64,000 bases of DNA. It comes from Gordonia heveisoli (lineage in GTDB: Bacteria; Actinomycetota; Actinomycetes; Mycobacteriales; Mycobacteriaceae). The notes under the pieces were generated by a model. That model saw only the letters and a program-made list of their open reading frames with translations, was not told the DNA's origin and made no database searches. The position numbers and the translations under genes were made by a program. Positions 10,401-20,348 of this stretch are shown here, piece after piece. The stretch covers positions 1 through 64,000 of the forward strand of contig NZ_JASXSH010000018.1 in assembly GCF_030315745.1 (NCBI RefSeq), read 5' to 3'. Each line of letters begins with the position of its first letter. The stretch's first letter is position 1.

Positions 10401-11984
10401 TCGACGCCCGGGGTCGCACTCATCTCGCCACCGCCACATCACGACATCTACTCGATCGAGGACCTGGCGCAGCTGATCCACGATCTGAAGAATGCCAACG
10501 CCGACGCCCGCATCCACGTGAAGCTGGTCAGTGCGGTCGGGGTCGGCACGGTCGCGACCGGTGTGTCGAAGGCACACGCCGACGTGGTGCTCATCTCCGG
10601 GCACGACGGTGGCACCGGTGCGTCGCCGCTGACTTCGCTCAAACATGCGGGGACACCGTGGGAGATCGGGCTGGCCGACGCGCAGCAGACGTTGATGCTC
10701 AACGGACTTCGCGATCGGATCACCGTGCAGTGCGACGGTGCGCTGCGCACTGGCCGCGACGTCATCATGGCCGCCCTGCTGGGCGCCGAGGAGTACGGTT
10801 TCTCGACCGCGCCGCTGATCGTGGCCGGCTGCATCATGATGCGGGTGTGTCACCTCGACACCTGCCCGGTGGGCGTGGCCACCCAGAATCCGGTGCTGCG
10901 CTCGCGCTTCACCGGGCAGGCCGATCATCTGGTGAACTTCTTCCGCTTCATTGCAGGCGACGTCCGTAAATACCTGGCGCAGTTGGGATATCGGACCCTC
11001 GACGAGGCGATCGGGCAGTCCCAGCGGCTGCGCACCGACACGGCGCTGGCGCACTGGAAGAGCAAGGGACTGGATCTGTCGCCGATCTTCGCCAAGGTCG
11101 AGGACAAAGGACCCAGTCGTCGCATCCGCGGCCAGGACCACGGACTGGACAAGGCGTTGGATCAGACGATGATCCAGCTGGCCGAGGGAGCGCTGGAGGA
11201 CGCCCATCCGGTGACCTTGGAGTTGCCGGTGCGCAACGTGAACCGGACGGTCGGCACGCTGCTCGGGTCGCAGGTCACGCGCCGCTACGGTGCGGCCGGT
11301 CTGGCCGAGGACACGATCATCGTGCGGCTGAGCGGTTCGGCCGGGCAGTCGTTGGGTGCCTTCCTGCCGCCGGGCGTCACCATCGACCTGCGCGGCGACA
11401 CCAACGACTACGTCGGCAAGGGGCTGTGCGGCGGAAAGATCATCGTCGCGCCGGATCCCGACGCGCTGTTCGTCGCCGAAGATCAGGTCATCGCGGGCAA
11501 CACCATCCTCTACGGTGCGACCAGTGGTTCGGTGTACCTGCGCGGGCGGGTCGGTGAGCGGTTCTCGGTGCGCAACTCCGGGGCGACGGCCGTCGTCGAG
11601 GGCGTCGGCGACCATGCCTGCGAGTACATGACCGGCGGCCGGGTGGTCATCCTCGGCCCGACCGGACGCAACCTGGCCGCGGGTATGTCCGGGGGAATCG
11701 CGTTCGCCTACGACCTCGATCCGGCGAAGGTGAACATGGCGCTGGTCAAGCTGATGGTGCCCGACCCCGACGACCTGGCGTGGCTGCACGAGACGATCGC
11801 CCGGCACACCGAGTTGACGGGTTCGGCGATCGGGGCGTCGATGCTGGCCGACTGGCCGCGTCGCTGCCTCGGTTTCACCAAGGTGATGCCCACCGATTAC
11901 AAACGCGTTCTGGATGCCGCCCGGATGGCCGAGGCGGAGGGACGCGACGTCGATTCAGCGATCATGGAGGCGGCTCGTGGCTGA
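7413..11984 (+). CDS. gltB: Glutamate synthase (NADPH) large subunit
   Basis: Transfers glutamine amide nitrogen to 2-oxoglutarate, giving two glutamates. The 1523-residue protein has the usual order: a class II glutamine amidotransferase domain whose nucleophile Cys22 ([15 protein letters not shown]) is exposed after propeptide removal, a central domain, the FMN/2-oxoglutarate barrel with [18 protein letters not shown] and the 3Fe-4S ligands in [19 protein letters not shown], and the C-terminal beta-helix with Gly-rich turns. The ATG at 7413 has GGAGGTAGAG directly before it. The 236 bases upstream hold only its control region (a possible -10 TAGACT at 7256). The end overlaps gltD by eight bases. 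Confidence 0.97.
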   Translation: MLFSALPVKQGLYDPDNEVDSCGVAMVADIHGRRSHSIVADGLLALENLEHRGAAGAEVNSGDGAGILIQLPDELLRATTDFALPAPTAAGDNTYAAGTCFLPTDPALRREAIARVTALADAEGITILGWRELPVDAARADIGQTAVDCMPQMTQLFVTVDPPAGGERIGGIDLDRYIYPFRKQAERVTPEIADAGTGLYFPSLSSRTIVYKGMLTTMQLPLYYDDLRDERCLSAVAIVHSRFSTNTFPSWPLAHPFRFVAHNGEINTVRGNRNRMRAREALLETDLIPGDLKRAFPICTPEASDSASLDEVLELLHLGGRSVSHAVMMMVPEAWENVPDLEPNRRAFLQFNASLMEAWDGPACVTFTDGTVVGAVLDRNGLRPGRWWQTRDGRVILASEAGVLGVPVDEVISKGRLEPGRMFLVDTAQGRIIPDEEIKRDLIGAEPYDEWLHAGLLDIATLPPRPVFKPNHDTVIRRQVSFGYTEEDLRVLLTPMAASGYEPLGSMGTDTPIAVLSKRSRLLYDYFVELFAQVTNPPLDAIREEIVTSLARVMGPEQNLLAPTAASCRQILLHAPVIDNADLAKLVHINDDGDNPGLSATVLSGLYEVSDGGAGLARGLEDLRARATQAIAEGHTTLVISDRHTDRDHAPIPSLLATSAVHHHLVRTKERTKVALVVESGDAREVHHIALLISFGAAAVNPYLALESIEDLIIERELIGVRPSKAFRNYIEALSKGVLKVMSKMGISTISSYTGAQAFEAVGLSSEVVREYFTRTVSRIEGVGLDELAREVAIRHHRAFPENPTEQVYRRLEIGGEYQYRREGELHLFTPETIFLLQHATKTGREDIFQKYSDEVDALSAKGGTLRGLFEFDLDAREPIPIEEVEPVEDIMKRFNTGAMSYGSISAEAHETIAIAMNRIGARSNSGEGGEDVDRLYDPARRSAVKQVASGRFGVTSDYLINATDIQIKMAQGAKPGEGGQLPAYKVYPWIAKTRHSTPGVALISPPPHHDIYSIEDLAQLIHDLKNANADARIHVKLVSAVGVGTVATGVSKAHADVVLISGHDGGTGASPLTSLKHAGTPWEIGLADAQQTLMLNGLRDRITVQCDGALRTGRDVIMAALLGAEEYGFSTAPLIVAGCIMMRVCHLDTCPVGVATQNPVLRSRFTGQADHLVNFFRFIAGDVRKYLAQLGYRTLDEAIGQSQRLRTDTALAHWKSKGLDLSPIFAKVEDKGPSRRIRGQDHGLDKALDQTMIQLAEGALEDAHPVTLELPVRNVNRTVGTLLGSQVTRRYGAAGLAEDTIIVRLSGSAGQSLGAFLPPGVTIDLRGDTNDYVGKGLCGGKIIVAPDPDALFVAEDQVIAGNTILYGATSGSVYLRGRVGERFSVRNSGATAVVEGVGDHACEYMTGGRVVILGPTGRNLAAGMSGGIAFAYDLDPAKVNMALVKLMVPDPDDLAWLHETIARHTELTGSAIGASMLADWPRRCLGFTKVMPTDYKRVLDAARMAEAEGRDVDSAIMEAARG

Positions 11985-13479
11985 TCCACGCGGGTTCCTG
12001 GAGGTCCCGAAGAAAGAGGCGAAGTACCGTCCGGTCGGCGAGCGGGTGCAGGACTGGGATGACGTCTATCTGCACGATGAACCGTTGAAGGTGCTGGGGG
12101 AGGTGTCCACCCAGGCTCGACGGTGTATGGACTGCGGTATCCCGTTCTGCCACTCCGGTACCGCCGGGTGTCCGCTGGGGAATCTGATCCCGGAATGGAA
12201 CGACCTGGTGCGGCGCGGCCGCTGGGAGGCGGCCAGTGCCCGCCTGCATGCGACGAACAACTTCCCGGAGTTCACCGGCGCGGTCTGCCCCGCACCCTGC
12301 GAGGCGGCCTGCGTGTTGTCGATCTCCGAGCAGTCGACCGGCGGTGCCGTGACGATAAAACGGATCGAGAAGACGATCGCCGACGAGTCGTGGGCGGAGG
12401 GCATCCTCGGCCCGGAGGCGCCCGGTGCACGGTCGGGGCGCTCGGTGGGCGTGGTCGGATCGGGGCCTGCCGGTCTGGCGGCTGCTCAGCAGCTGACCCG
12501 GGCCGGCCATGAGGTCACCGTCTACGAACGCGACGACCGGCTCGGTGGTCTGCTGCGCTACGGCATCCCCGAATATAAGTTGCAGAAGTCCGACATCGAC
12601 CGCCGGATCGCCCAGATGCGTTCGGAAGGAACACAATTCGTCGTCAACTGCGATGTCGGGACCGATATCTCGGTGGCGCAACTGCGGTCCCGGCACGAAG
12701 CGGTGGTCCTCGCGATCGGGGCCCTGGAGGCACGTGACAACCCGGTGCCGGGACGGGATCTGGCCGGTGTGCATCTGGCGATGGAACATCTGGTGCCCGC
12801 CAACCGGGAATGTGAGGGCGACGGGCCGTCGCCGATCACGGCTGCGGGCAAACATGTCGTGATCATCGGCGGTGGCGACACCGGCGCGGACTGTCTGGGC
12901 ACCGCGCACCGTCAGGGTGCGGCGTCGGTCGTCCAGCTCGATTACAACCCGGAGCTGCCCGGCGACCGCGACGACGTGCGGTCGCCGTGGCCGACCTGGC
13001 CGCTGATCATGCGGACCTCCAGCGCGCACGCCGAGGGTGGCGAGCGCAAGTATCAGGTGGCCGTGCAACGGTTCACCGGTGACGGCGCGGGCAACGTGAC
13101 CACGATGGTGCTCGCCGAGGTGGAGGTGACCCGTGAGCCCGACGGCAGGCGGGTCGTCAGTCCGGTCGGCGAAGAGTTCGAAATCCCCTGTGAACTGGCG
13201 CTTTTCGCAATCGGTTTCGCTGGGGTGCAGCCGTCGGTGTTGCTCGACGACCTCGGGTTGGCGACAAACCGGCGCGGGGTGCTCGGCTGCGGCAGTGACT
13301 GGCAGACCGACACGCCCGGTGTGTTCGTCTGCGGTGACGCACATCGGGGTGCATCGCTGGTCGTGTGGGCGATCGCCGAGGGACGCTCGACCGCCCGCGC
13401 GGTCGACGAATTCCTCATGGGTGCTTCCGATCTGCCGTCGCCGGTACGACCGTCCGCGTTGCCGCTGTCGGTGCTGTGA
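11977..13479 (+). CDS. gltD: Glutamate synthase (NADPH) small subunit
   Basis: Supplies electrons from NADPH through FAD and 4Fe-4S clusters to GltB. The 500-residue protein begins with the cysteine-rich cluster domain ([29 protein letters not shown]), then the FAD fold [15 protein letters not shown] with [19 protein letters not shown], the NADPH fold [15 protein letters not shown] and the final FAD motif [19 protein letters not shown]. The GTG at 11977 lies inside the gltB end with GGAGGCGGCTC before it, so translation is coupled. Confidence 0.97.
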   Translation: MADPRGFLEVPKKEAKYRPVGERVQDWDDVYLHDEPLKVLGEVSTQARRCMDCGIPFCHSGTAGCPLGNLIPEWNDLVRRGRWEAASARLHATNNFPEFTGAVCPAPCEAACVLSISEQSTGGAVTIKRIEKTIADESWAEGILGPEAPGARSGRSVGVVGSGPAGLAAAQQLTRAGHEVTVYERDDRLGGLLRYGIPEYKLQKSDIDRRIAQMRSEGTQFVVNCDVGTDISVAQLRSRHEAVVLAIGALEARDNPVPGRDLAGVHLAMEHLVPANRECEGDGPSPITAAGKHVVIIGGGDTGADCLGTAHRQGAASVVQLDYNPELPGDRDDVRSPWPTWPLIMRTSSAHAEGGERKYQVAVQRFTGDGAGNVTTMVLAEVEVTREPDGRRVVSPVGEEFEIPCELALFAIGFAGVQPSVLLDDLGLATNRRGVLGCGSDWQTDTPGVFVCGDAHRGASLVVWAIAEGRSTARAVDEFLMGASDLPSPVRPSALPLSVL

Positions 13480-13559
13480 CGGCTGACATCGGGACGAACA
13501 TCGGATGGCCGATCGGTGCGCACCGGTTCGGGGGGTCAACGTCGGATTCGGGACGGGAC

Positions 13560-13565
13560 TAAGGT
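13560..13565 (+). promoter_or_regulatory. -10 element of pyk (leaderless)
   Basis: TAAGGT is separated by six bases (GGGTTT) from the GTG start of pyk, predicting a leaderless transcript. The 80 bases between gltD and this site contain only short inverted repeats (for example around CGGTGCGCACCG) and no convincing terminator. Confidence 0.6.
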
Positions 13566-13571
13566 GGGTTT

Positions 13572-14996
13572 GTGACTCGGCGAACGAAGATTGTCTGCAC
13601 CATGGGACCGGCGACCAACTCTGACGAGCGGGTCAAGGAGCTTGTCGAGACCGGAATGGATGTCGCTCGACTGAACTTCAGTCACGGCGCCCACGAGGAC
13701 CACGCCGACGTGTACGCCAAGGTTCGGCGCGCGTCGGACGAGGCGCAGAAGGCCGTCGGTGTGCTCGCCGACCTGCAGGGACCCAAGATCCGACTCGGCC
13801 GTTTCGACGGCTGCGGCGGTTCGACGCAGTGGGAGACCGGTGACGTCGTGCGTATCACCGTCGACGATGTCGAGGGCACCCACGATCGGGTCTCGACCAC
13901 CTATCCGCATCTGGCCGAGGATGCCACCCCCGGGGATCGCCTGCTCGTAGACGACGGCAAGGTCGGGTTGGTCGTGTCGTCGGTGGACGGCTCGGACGTG
14001 GTGTGCACCGTCACCGAGGGCGGCCCGGTCAGCAACAACAAGGGGCTGTCGCTGCCCGGCATGAAAGTGTCGGTGCCCGCACTGTCGGAGAAGGACATCG
14101 CCGACCTCGAGTTCGCACTCGAACTCGGCGTCGACATGATCGCGCTGTCCTTCGTGCGCAGTCCCGCCGACATCGAACTGGTCCACGAGGTGATGGATCG
14201 GGTCGGACGGCGGATCCCGGTGATCGCGAAGCTGGAGAAGCCCGAGGCCATCGAGAATCTCGAGGCGATCGTGCTGGCCTTCGACGCGATCATGGTGGCG
14301 CGCGGCGACCTGGGCGTCGAACTCCCGCTCGAAGAGGTCCCGCTGGTGCAGAAGCGTGCCATCCAGATGGCGCGGGAGAATGCCAAGCCGGTGATCGTGG
14401 CGACACAGATGCTCGACTCGATGATCGAGAACTCGCGCCCGACCCGCGCCGAGGCCTCCGATGTCGCCAACGCCGTGCTCGACGGTGCTGACGCGGTCAT
14501 GCTGTCGGGGGAGACCTCGGTGGGCAAGTATCCGCTGGAAACGGTCGCCACCATGGACCGGATCGCACGTGCGGTCGAGGGCGGCAGCCGCGACGTGCCG
14601 CCGCTGTCGCATGTGCCGCGGACCAAGCGTGGCGTCATCTCCTACGCGGCGCGCGACATCGGCGAACGACTGGAGGTGAAGGCGCTTGTCGCGTTCACCC
14701 AGTCCGGCGACACCGTCCGGCGCCTCGCGCGGCTGCATTCGCGGTTGCCGCTGCTGGCCTTCACCCCGACGCAGGCGGTGCGCAGCCAGCTGGCCCTGAG
14801 CTGGGGTACCGAGACCTTCATCGTCGACCGCGTCGACACCACCGACAACATGATCGACCAGGTCGATCATCAGTTGATGCGGATCGGGCGCCTCAAGGAG
14901 GGGGACGTGGTGGTGGTCGTCGCGGGTGCCCCACCCGGCACGGTCGGTTCGACGAACATGATCCACGTGCACCGGATCGGCGAGCAGGACCACTGA
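13572..14996 (+). CDS. pyk: Pyruvate kinase
   Basis: Last glycolytic step: phosphoenolpyruvate plus ADP to pyruvate plus ATP. The 474-residue protein starts TRRTKIVCTMGPATNS and shows MDVARLNFSHG, LADLQGPKIRLG, the signature IAKLEKPEAIENL with the catalytic Lys, the metal-binding MVARGDLGVELP, and VIVATQMLDSMIENSRPTRAE followed by VMLSGETSVGKYP. The C-terminal allosteric domain is complete (VALVAFTQSG-like ALVAFTQSGDTVRRLA). Start is the leaderless GTG. Confidence 0.97.
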   Translation: MTRRTKIVCTMGPATNSDERVKELVETGMDVARLNFSHGAHEDHADVYAKVRRASDEAQKAVGVLADLQGPKIRLGRFDGCGGSTQWETGDVVRITVDDVEGTHDRVSTTYPHLAEDATPGDRLLVDDGKVGLVVSSVDGSDVVCTVTEGGPVSNNKGLSLPGMKVSVPALSEKDIADLEFALELGVDMIALSFVRSPADIELVHEVMDRVGRRIPVIAKLEKPEAIENLEAIVLAFDAIMVARGDLGVELPLEEVPLVQKRAIQMARENAKPVIVATQMLDSMIENSRPTRAEASDVANAVLDGADAVMLSGETSVGKYPLETVATMDRIARAVEGGSRDVPPLSHVPRTKRGVISYAARDIGERLEVKALVAFTQSGDTVRRLARLHSRLPLLAFTPTQAVRSQLALSWGTETFIVDRVDTTDNMIDQVDHQLMRIGRLKEGDVVVVVAGAPPGTVGSTNMIHVHRIGEQDH

Positions 14997-15031
14997 TCTG
15001 CCCGGTCGCCGGGACGCCTCGGGGGCACCCG

Positions 15032-15037
15032 TAGGGT
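15032..15037 (+). promoter_or_regulatory. -10 element of the acyl-CoA thioesterase gene (leaderless)
   Basis: TAGGGT stands eight bases before the ATG at 15046, as in leaderless actinobacterial promoters. It lies between pyk and the thioesterase gene, downstream of a short CCCGG-TCG-CCGGG hairpin. Confidence 0.55.
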
Positions 15038-15045
15038 TGTGTGTC

Positions 15046-15924
15046 ATGACTGCCGAACAATCCGAGGATCTCGGTCAACTGCTCACGTTGCTCGACGTGG
15101 AACGACGCGACGAGGATCTGTTCATCGGACAGCATCCCGAGCAGGTGACGGCGCGGACCTTCGGTGGTCAGTTGCTCGGACAGGGTGTGGTCGCCGCGGC
15201 GCGCACCCTGACGCGGGGTAACCCGCCGATCCATGCGCTGCACGCGCACTTCATCCGGGGCGGAGACGTCAAGCAGCCGATGGAGTATCACGTCGCCCGG
15301 TTCCGGGACGGTAAGTCGTTCGCGAACCGGCAGGTGACGGCGATGCAGAATGGCGAGGAGATCTTCACGATGCTCGTCGCCTTCCAGGACAACGCGGCAG
15401 GCCTCGAACATGCGGTGGAGATCCCGCAGGTTCCATATCCGGAGGAATTGCCTTCTCTCGGTGAGCATTTCAAAGGTTTCGAGGATCGCATCGCGACGTT
15501 TGTCAATGCGTTGCACCCGATCGACATCCGTTTCGCCAACGACCCGACCTGGAAGGTGCGAGAGGCGGGACGCAAGCTCACCGACAACCGCGTGTGGATG
15601 AAGGCCGACGGCGTCATGCCCGACGATCCGATCATGCACGTCGCCGCGATGTGTTACGCCTCCGACACCACGGTGCTCGACTCGATCATCACCACGCACG
15701 GATTGTCCTGGGGTATCGATCGGCTGTTCGCCGCGACGGTGAATCACTCGATGTGGTTCCATCGCGAGTTCCGCTTCGACGACTGGATGCTGTACGCGAC
15801 CCGATCGCCGGTCGCCACCGGATCACGGGGCATGGGTTCGGGTCGGTTCTGGATGCGTGACGGCACGCTGGCGACGTCGGTCGTGCAGGAGGCACTGATC
15901 AAGTACTTCCCGCCGAAGAACTGA
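15046..15924 (+). CDS. tesB: Acyl-CoA thioesterase II (double hot dog)
   Basis: Hydrolyses acyl-CoA esters to free acid and CoA. The 292-residue protein has the two-hot-dog TesB layout: RTFGGQLLGQGVVAAARTL and HALHAHFIRGGD in the first half; YASDTTVLDSI, NHSMWFHREFRFDDWMLY and GSGRFWMRDGTLATSVVQEALI in the second, containing the Asp, Gln and Thr/Ser positions of the E. coli enzyme. The ATG at 15046 is preferred over a TTG three codons upstream because of the leaderless promoter. Substrate range cannot be read from sequence. It is a single-gene unit beside pyk. Confidence 0.92.
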   Translation: MTAEQSEDLGQLLTLLDVERRDEDLFIGQHPEQVTARTFGGQLLGQGVVAAARTLTRGNPPIHALHAHFIRGGDVKQPMEYHVARFRDGKSFANRQVTAMQNGEEIFTMLVAFQDNAAGLEHAVEIPQVPYPEELPSLGEHFKGFEDRIATFVNALHPIDIRFANDPTWKVREAGRKLTDNRVWMKADGVMPDDPIMHVAAMCYASDTTVLDSIITTHGLSWGIDRLFAATVNHSMWFHREFRFDDWMLYATRSPVATGSRGMGSGRFWMRDGTLATSVVQEALIKYFPPKN

Positions 15925-15944
15925 GCTTTGGCACACTGGACGGC

Positions 15945-16472
15945 ATGACCACACCGCCGGGATATGAGCCGGTCCCCGGGGGCTATTCGTCCCAGTGGGG
16001 ATATCAGGCGCAGCCGCCGACATTCTGGCTGGACCCCGGGCCGAGTCTGCCGCGACGGTCCTGGCAGCGGCGCAGTCGCCGTCCGGTGATCGCGCTCAGT
16101 GTCGTCGGTGCGGTGCTGCTCGCGGTGCTGGCCGTGCTCGCGCTGTCCGTCGGGGTGATACGCGGGCTGAGTTTCGACGCCGACGGTCAGGTTGCGGTCG
16201 ACTGCGAGACCCGGACCGCGACCGTGGCCGGTGGCGGACGGATCGCGGCAGGCGACGAGGTGACGATCTTCGCGGCGACCGGCGCCCGGCTGGGGTCGGC
16301 GAAACTGGTGGACCTCGGATCGGGACCGGGCGCGCGGGATTGCGTGCTCGGGTTCACGGTGTCCGATGTCGATGTGGTCGACGGTGGTTATGTGGTCGCG
16401 CTGGGGAAGGTCTACTCCCAGACGGTCACCGAGGATGCGCTTCGATCGGGTGTGGTTCTGCGCCCGGTGTGA
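15945..16472 (+). CDS. Membrane-anchored protein with small extracytoplasmic domain
   Basis: A 175-residue protein: about 40 Pro/Gly/Tyr/Gln-rich cytoplasmic residues, a basic patch (RRSWQRRSRRP), one membrane helix (VIALSVVGAVLLAVLAVLAL) and an external beta-rich domain of about 110 residues with two cysteines (VDCET, ARDCVL) that may form a disulfide. No enzymatic motif was recognised. CACACT at 15932-15937 lies seven bases before the ATG, suggesting a leaderless transcript. Its 3' end overlaps the convergent DUF998 gene by 47 bases, so the genes may interfere with one another. Confidence 0.7.
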   Translation: MTTPPGYEPVPGGYSSQWGYQAQPPTFWLDPGPSLPRRSWQRRSRRPVIALSVVGAVLLAVLAVLALSVGVIRGLSFDADGQVAVDCETRTATVAGGGRIAAGDEVTIFAATGARLGSAKLVDLGSGPGARDCVLGFTVSDVDVVDGGYVVALGKVYSQTVTEDALRSGVVLRPV

Positions 16473-17175
16473 GGCCGATTCGGGCGGGATCGTCGGGATT
16501 GATCCGGGCGAATGCCGAGCGGATCAGCGCCGCACCCCACAGCATCAGCCACACCGACATGCCGCCGACCTGTATCCGCTGCGCCAGGCCGAGCCGGTAA
16601 TTGCCGGTCAGATTGTCGGCCACCAGCATCCATACCGTCGCCAGGGCGACGATCACCAGTATCGCGGTGCCCGCGATGCGCAGCAGCGGCCATGCGTCGC
16701 GCCGCAGTGCGGCGACACTGCCTGCGACCATCACGGTGAAGATGGCGAAGACGGCCAGCGTACTGGTCAGGGCGTGGACGTGATGGAGCTGAGGGAGCAG
16801 TCCGCTCGGCTCGGTGCGGCAGCCGGGGTCGAGTCCGGCGATACATTCGATCGGCAGAAGTGCATCGGCGATGGTCGCCGCCCCGAAAGCGGCCAGTGCC
16901 GCGATCGCGGTGATCGGTATCGCCCGGCGCACGGCCGGACGGGGAACCAACAGCAGGATGCCCGCCAGTAGCGAGCACACCCCGGTGGTGACATCGCCGG
17001 CCACGTACACCAGTCGGTGGGGACGGTGCTCCGAGTCGAGCTCGCTGAGGAAGGTGCGCATCGGGTCGAAGGGTGAGGGCCAGCAGAACTCGAGAACCCA
17101 CGACGAATAGCAGATGCCTGCGATGGCGATCAGGACGCCGGCAACGATGACGCGCGGTTTGACTGTGTCGGACAC
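16426..17175 (-). CDS. DUF998 family membrane protein
   Basis: A 249-residue protein with about six membrane helices and the family motif FDPMRTFLSELDSE after the first helix. Family function is unknown. I place the start at the GTG at 17175 because TAGCCT lies seven bases upstream on the same strand (leaderless); a longer reading frame to 17310 adds 45 residues of low-complexity, poorly coding sequence. It is convergent with, and overlaps, the membrane-anchored protein at 15945. Confidence 0.8.
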   Translation of the reverse strand: MSDTVKPRVIVAGVLIAIAGICYSSWVLEFCWPSPFDPMRTFLSELDSEHRPHRLVYVAGDVTTGVCSLLAGILLLVPRPAVRRAIPITAIAALAAFGAATIADALLPIECIAGLDPGCRTEPSGLLPQLHHVHALTSTLAVFAIFTVMVAGSVAALRRDAWPLLRIAGTAILVIVALATVWMLVADNLTGNYRLGLAQRIQVGGMSVWLMLWGAALIRSAFARINPDDPARIGLTPGAEPHPIEAHPR

Positions 17176-17182
17176 CCGACCA

Positions 17183-17188
17183 AGGCTA
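17183..17188 (-). promoter_or_regulatory. -10 element of the DUF998 gene (leaderless)
   Basis: On the minus strand TAGCCT is followed by seven bases and the GTG at 17175. No ribosome binding site precedes the GTG. Confidence 0.55.
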
Positions 17189-17378
17189 GTCGCAGGCGAT
17201 AAGCGGAAGTGCCTGGTAGGAGCCCTGATCCGACGAATCGGATAAGTCCGGCAATGCGGTGGCCCGGGTTTGCCGCCAGTGCGCGCGGAATCCTCTGCTC
17301 GGTCCCGCATGGCGGTTTACACTCGCACTGTCGGCCGCTCGGTCGGCTGTAGATCCGCCCCAAACAGTGGAGGCCGGT

Positions 17379-17810
17379 ATGGCAAATCCTGACCCGACCA
17401 GTACCGAACTGGGCCCCGTCGACTATCTCGTCATCGAGTGGACCGACGGTCGTCCGACCGGCGAGGCCATTCCCTATCTGATCGATCTCGTCGATCGCGG
17501 CATCGTGCGGATCATCGACATCACCTTCGTGCAGAAGGACGACGCCGGTGTCGTCACCGAGATCGCGATCGATGAACTCGGGGCCGATTTCGCTGTATTT
17601 GACGGTGCTGCAACAGCTTTGCTCGGGTCCGATGATGTGTCCGAGGCGGCTGCGGTACTCGCCCCGGGAACTGCTGCGGCCATCGTCGTCTGGGAGAACG
17701 TCTGGGCGGCACCCTTCGCCGCGGCGGTGCGCCGCAACGGCGGGCAGGTGGTGGCCTCGGGTCGGATCCCGGTGGATGCGCTACTCGCCACCCTCGAACC
17801 GCAGGTCTGA
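17379..17810 (+). CDS. DUF6325 family protein
   Basis: A 143-residue soluble protein beginning with ELGPVDYLVIEW and carrying VDRGIVRIIDITFVQKD and TAAAIVVWENVWAAPFA, the pattern of DUF6325 proteins in actinobacteria. No catalytic residues can be named. The ATG at 17379 has GTGGAGG five bases upstream. It is followed after 36 bases by a SHOCT-domain protein; this pairing recurs in the family and suggests a joint, probably envelope- or stress-related, role that is not established. Confidence 0.75.
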   Translation: MANPDPTSTELGPVDYLVIEWTDGRPTGEAIPYLIDLVDRGIVRIIDITFVQKDDAGVVTEIAIDELGADFAVFDGAATALLGSDDVSEAAAVLAPGTAAAIVVWENVWAAPFAAAVRRNGGQVVASGRIPVDALLATLEPQV

Positions 17811-17846
17811 ACAGGCCGCCCCGCTCACCACTTGAAGGAGGACGTC

Positions 17847-18161
17847 ATGCCAGGATTGCTTCGCGGAGTGGTACGTACCGCTGCCGTCGCCGGAACCGCG
17901 ACCGCCGTGCGCAACGGGGTCAGCAGGCGCCAGGCGAACCGATGGGCACAGCAGGATTCGCAGCAGGCGCAGGCTGCGGTCGACCCGGGCCAGTTCCCGC
18001 AGGCGCAGACACCGGTGACCGGTGCACCGCCTGCGCCGCCCGCACCGGTGGCGGGCCCGTCGACCATCGACCAGCTCAAGGATTTGGGCGCGCTCTATCA
18101 GCAGGGCATTCTCACCGAGGATGAGTTCGCCGCGCAGAAGGCCAAGATTCTCGGTTCCTAG
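17847..18161 (+). CDS. SHOCT-domain protein
   Basis: A 104-residue protein: basic N-terminus (MPGLLRGVVRTAAVAGTATAV), a Gln/Ala/Pro-rich linker, and a C-terminal SHOCT module (IDQLKDLGALYQQGILTEDEFAAQKAKIL). SHOCT modules are short oligomerisation or interaction motifs found at protein ends. The ATG at 17847 has a strong AAGGAGGA site. Likely co-transcribed with the DUF6325 gene. Confidence 0.8.
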   Translation: MPGLLRGVVRTAAVAGTATAVRNGVSRRQANRWAQQDSQQAQAAVDPGQFPQAQTPVTGAPPAPPAPVAGPSTIDQLKDLGALYQQGILTEDEFAAQKAKILGS

Positions 18162-18173
18162 GGTCGGTGCTTT

Positions 18174-18929
18174 CTACTGAAGCGCCCCGCGCGACGTGTC
18201 CTTGACGTCGACCCCGGACCGGCCGAGCATGCGGGCGCTGCTGAGCAGCCCGGCCACGATCGCGGCCGCGGCGGCATACCCGAGTCCGTCCGGCGGATGA
18301 ATGTTGGATACGCAGTTGCGGTCGGCATCGCTGGGATTCGACGGTGCCCCGTGGGTCAGGTAGACCCCCAGGCTGTCGGCGACCGACAGCCCGGGGCGTT
18401 CGCCGATCACCACGATGACCGTCGATACGCCGAGAGCGACGCCGATCGGGTCACCGATCGCGACGCGCGACTGGGTGGCGATCACCGGCGCTGCGATCCG
18501 ATATTGCGGTCCTAGGATGTCGACCAGTGCACCGAACAGTCCGGGACCGTGGGTGTCGAGGGCTCGCGGGGAGAGTCCGTCGGCGAGCACGATGGCGAGG
18601 TCGGCGGTGCCTGCCGGCAGGGCGGTGAGATCGCGGGGGAGCCGACCGAGATCGGGCCGTCGTAGATACTCCGCGCGCGACGCCGCGCGGCTGGCGATGT
18701 GCACCGGGTCGCCGACGCCGAGGCCGGCGATCCGGGATGTCAGTTCGTCGACGTCGAGCGGATCGTGGACGGCGTCGCGGGCGGCGGCATGTGCGGCCTG
18801 GAACTCCAGAACCCGTTGGGTGGGGAGAGAATTGCCGCTGCGGCCCAATCCGATCCGCGCCTGGGTGGTGCGACGCAGATCCGCCCAGAGGTCACCGCCG
18901 CGGCTTTCCGGTACCGCTTCTTCGCTCAT
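18174..18929 (-). CDS. eutC: Ethanolamine ammonia-lyase small subunit
   Basis: Light chain of the coenzyme B12-dependent lyase that splits ethanolamine into acetaldehyde and ammonia. The 251-residue protein shows RTTQARIGLGRSGNSLPT, LEFQAAHAAARDAVH, LADGLSPRALDTHG and GERPGLSVADSLGVYLTHGA, and CVSNIHPPDGLGYAAAA, all characteristic of EutC. The ATG at 18929 overlaps the eutB stop (ATGA), so the subunits are translationally coupled. Confidence 0.95.
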   Translation of the reverse strand: MSEEAVPESRGGDLWADLRRTTQARIGLGRSGNSLPTQRVLEFQAAHAAARDAVHDPLDVDELTSRIAGLGVGDPVHIASRAASRAEYLRRPDLGRLPRDLTALPAGTADLAIVLADGLSPRALDTHGPGLFGALVDILGPQYRIAAPVIATQSRVAIGDPIGVALGVSTVIVVIGERPGLSVADSLGVYLTHGAPSNPSDADRNCVSNIHPPDGLGYAAAAAIVAGLLSSARMLGRSGVDVKDTSRGALQ

Positions 18930-20335
18930 GAACCGGCCGCCAGTGCCCGCAGCGGGGAGTGTGCCGCGTCCACCGGCAGCACGCGTCCGGCGTCGTCGGC
19001 CATTCCGAGCCGACGCAGCCATTCCTCGAATTCGGGTGCGGGGCGCAGGTTGAGCGCTTGACGCACATACAGCGCGTCGTGAAACGACAGGCTCTGGTAA
19101 CCGAGCATCACGTCGTCGGCACCGGGCACGGCGATGACAAAGGCGGCGCCGGCGACCCCCAATAGCGTGAGCAGGGTGTCCATGTCGTCCTGGTCGGCCT
19201 CGGCGTGGTTGGTGTAGCAGACGTCGACGCCCATCGGGAGCCCGAGCAGTTTGCCGCAGAAGTGATCTTCGAGCCCGGCCCGGATGATCTGTTTGCCGTC
19301 GTAGAGGTATTCCGGGCCGATGAAGCCGACGACGGTGTTGACCAGCAGTGGATCCAGCTTGCGAGCCACCGCGTACGCGCGCGCCTCCAACGTCTGCTGG
19401 TCCACCGGTTTGCCGCCGACGCCCCGGTGCGCGCCGGCCGACAGCGCCGATCCCTGCCCCGTTTCCAGATACATGACGTTGTCGCCGACAGTGCCGCGCC
19501 GCAAGGATCGGCCCGCCTCATTTGCGGCACGCAGCAGAGCCAGATCGACGCCGAATCCGCGATTGGCGGCCTCGGTTCCGGCGATCGACTGGAACACGAG
19601 GTCCACCGGCAGGCCTTGCTCGATGAGGTCGACCGTGGTGGTGACGTGGGAGAGGACACACGACTGCATCGGTATGGCATAACGCTGCCGGATATCGTCG
19701 AGCAGCCGCAGCAGGTCGGCGGTGGCGCGTGGCGAATCGGTGGCCGGGTTGATCCCGATCACCGCGTCGCCGCACCCCATCAGCAAGCCGTCGAGGGTGG
19801 CGGCGGCGATACCTCGCGGATCGTCGGTGGGATGGTTGGGTTGCAGTCGCGTCGAGATCCGGCCGGGCAACCCGATCGTGGTGCGGAAGGCCGCGGTGAC
19901 CGAGGTCGCCGCGGCAACCAGGACGAGATCCTGGTTGCGCATGATCTTGCTGACCGCCGCCACCATCTCCGGGGTGAGGCCGGGCGCGACCGCGCGTAGC
20001 CGGGAGGCGCTGTCGGGCGCGGTCGACACGGTGAGCAGCCAGTCGCGGAACCCGCCGACCGTCAGGTGTGCGATCTCGGCGAAGGCGTGCCGGTCATGAC
20101 TGTCGATGATGAGCCGGGTGACCTCATCGGTTTCGTAGGGCACGAGTACCTCGTCGAGGAACGCCGATAGCGGCACGTCGGCCAATTGCCATGCGGCGGC
20201 GGCGCGTTCGGCGTCGGATTCGGCGGCGCAGCCGGCCAGTTCATCGCCGGACCGACGCGGTGTCGCCTTGGCCATGAGTTCGACGAGCCCGTCGAAGGCG
20301 TAGGTCGTACCGGCGATGGTCTGGATGAACGTCAT
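18926..20335 (-). CDS. eutB: Ethanolamine ammonia-lyase large subunit
   Basis: Catalytic, adenosylcobalamin-binding TIM-barrel subunit. The 469-residue protein opens TFIQTIAGTTYAFDGLVELMAKA, as EutB does, and contains KIMRNQDLVL, GRISTRLQPNHPTDD, GCGDAVIGINPATDS, QSIAGTEAANRGFGVDL, YLETGQGSALSAGAH and the CYTNHAEADQDDMD loop. The ATG at 20335 follows the TetR stop by 13 bases, indicating a TetR-eutB-eutC operon. No cobalamin riboswitch and no microcompartment shell genes are visible nearby, so this is the shell-free type of ethanolamine use common in actinobacteria. Confidence 0.96.
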   Translation of the reverse strand: MTFIQTIAGTTYAFDGLVELMAKATPRRSGDELAGCAAESDAERAAAAWQLADVPLSAFLDEVLVPYETDEVTRLIIDSHDRHAFAEIAHLTVGGFRDWLLTVSTAPDSASRLRAVAPGLTPEMVAAVSKIMRNQDLVLVAAATSVTAAFRTTIGLPGRISTRLQPNHPTDDPRGIAAATLDGLLMGCGDAVIGINPATDSPRATADLLRLLDDIRQRYAIPMQSCVLSHVTTTVDLIEQGLPVDLVFQSIAGTEAANRGFGVDLALLRAANEAGRSLRRGTVGDNVMYLETGQGSALSAGAHRGVGGKPVDQQTLEARAYAVARKLDPLLVNTVVGFIGPEYLYDGKQIIRAGLEDHFCGKLLGLPMGVDVCYTNHAEADQDDMDTLLTLLGVAGAAFVIAVPGADDVMLGYQSLSFHDALYVRQALNLRPAPEFEEWLRRLGMADDAGRVLPVDAAHSPLRALAAGS

Positions 20336-20348
20336 GGTGGCAGCCAGT

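Noticed and set aside
9057..11807. 916-residue open frame antisense to gltB
   Set aside because: A shadow frame of a high-GC gene: low-complexity Arg/His/Asp composition, no start signals, and gltB on the other strand is certain.
13480..13559. Terminator after gltD
   Set aside because: Only short overlapping palindromes (CGGTGCGCACCG) with no stem above six pairs and no T-run; not enough to call.
20336..20348. Cobalamin riboswitch before eutB
   Set aside because: Only 13 bases separate the TetR stop and eutB; there is no room for a riboswitch.
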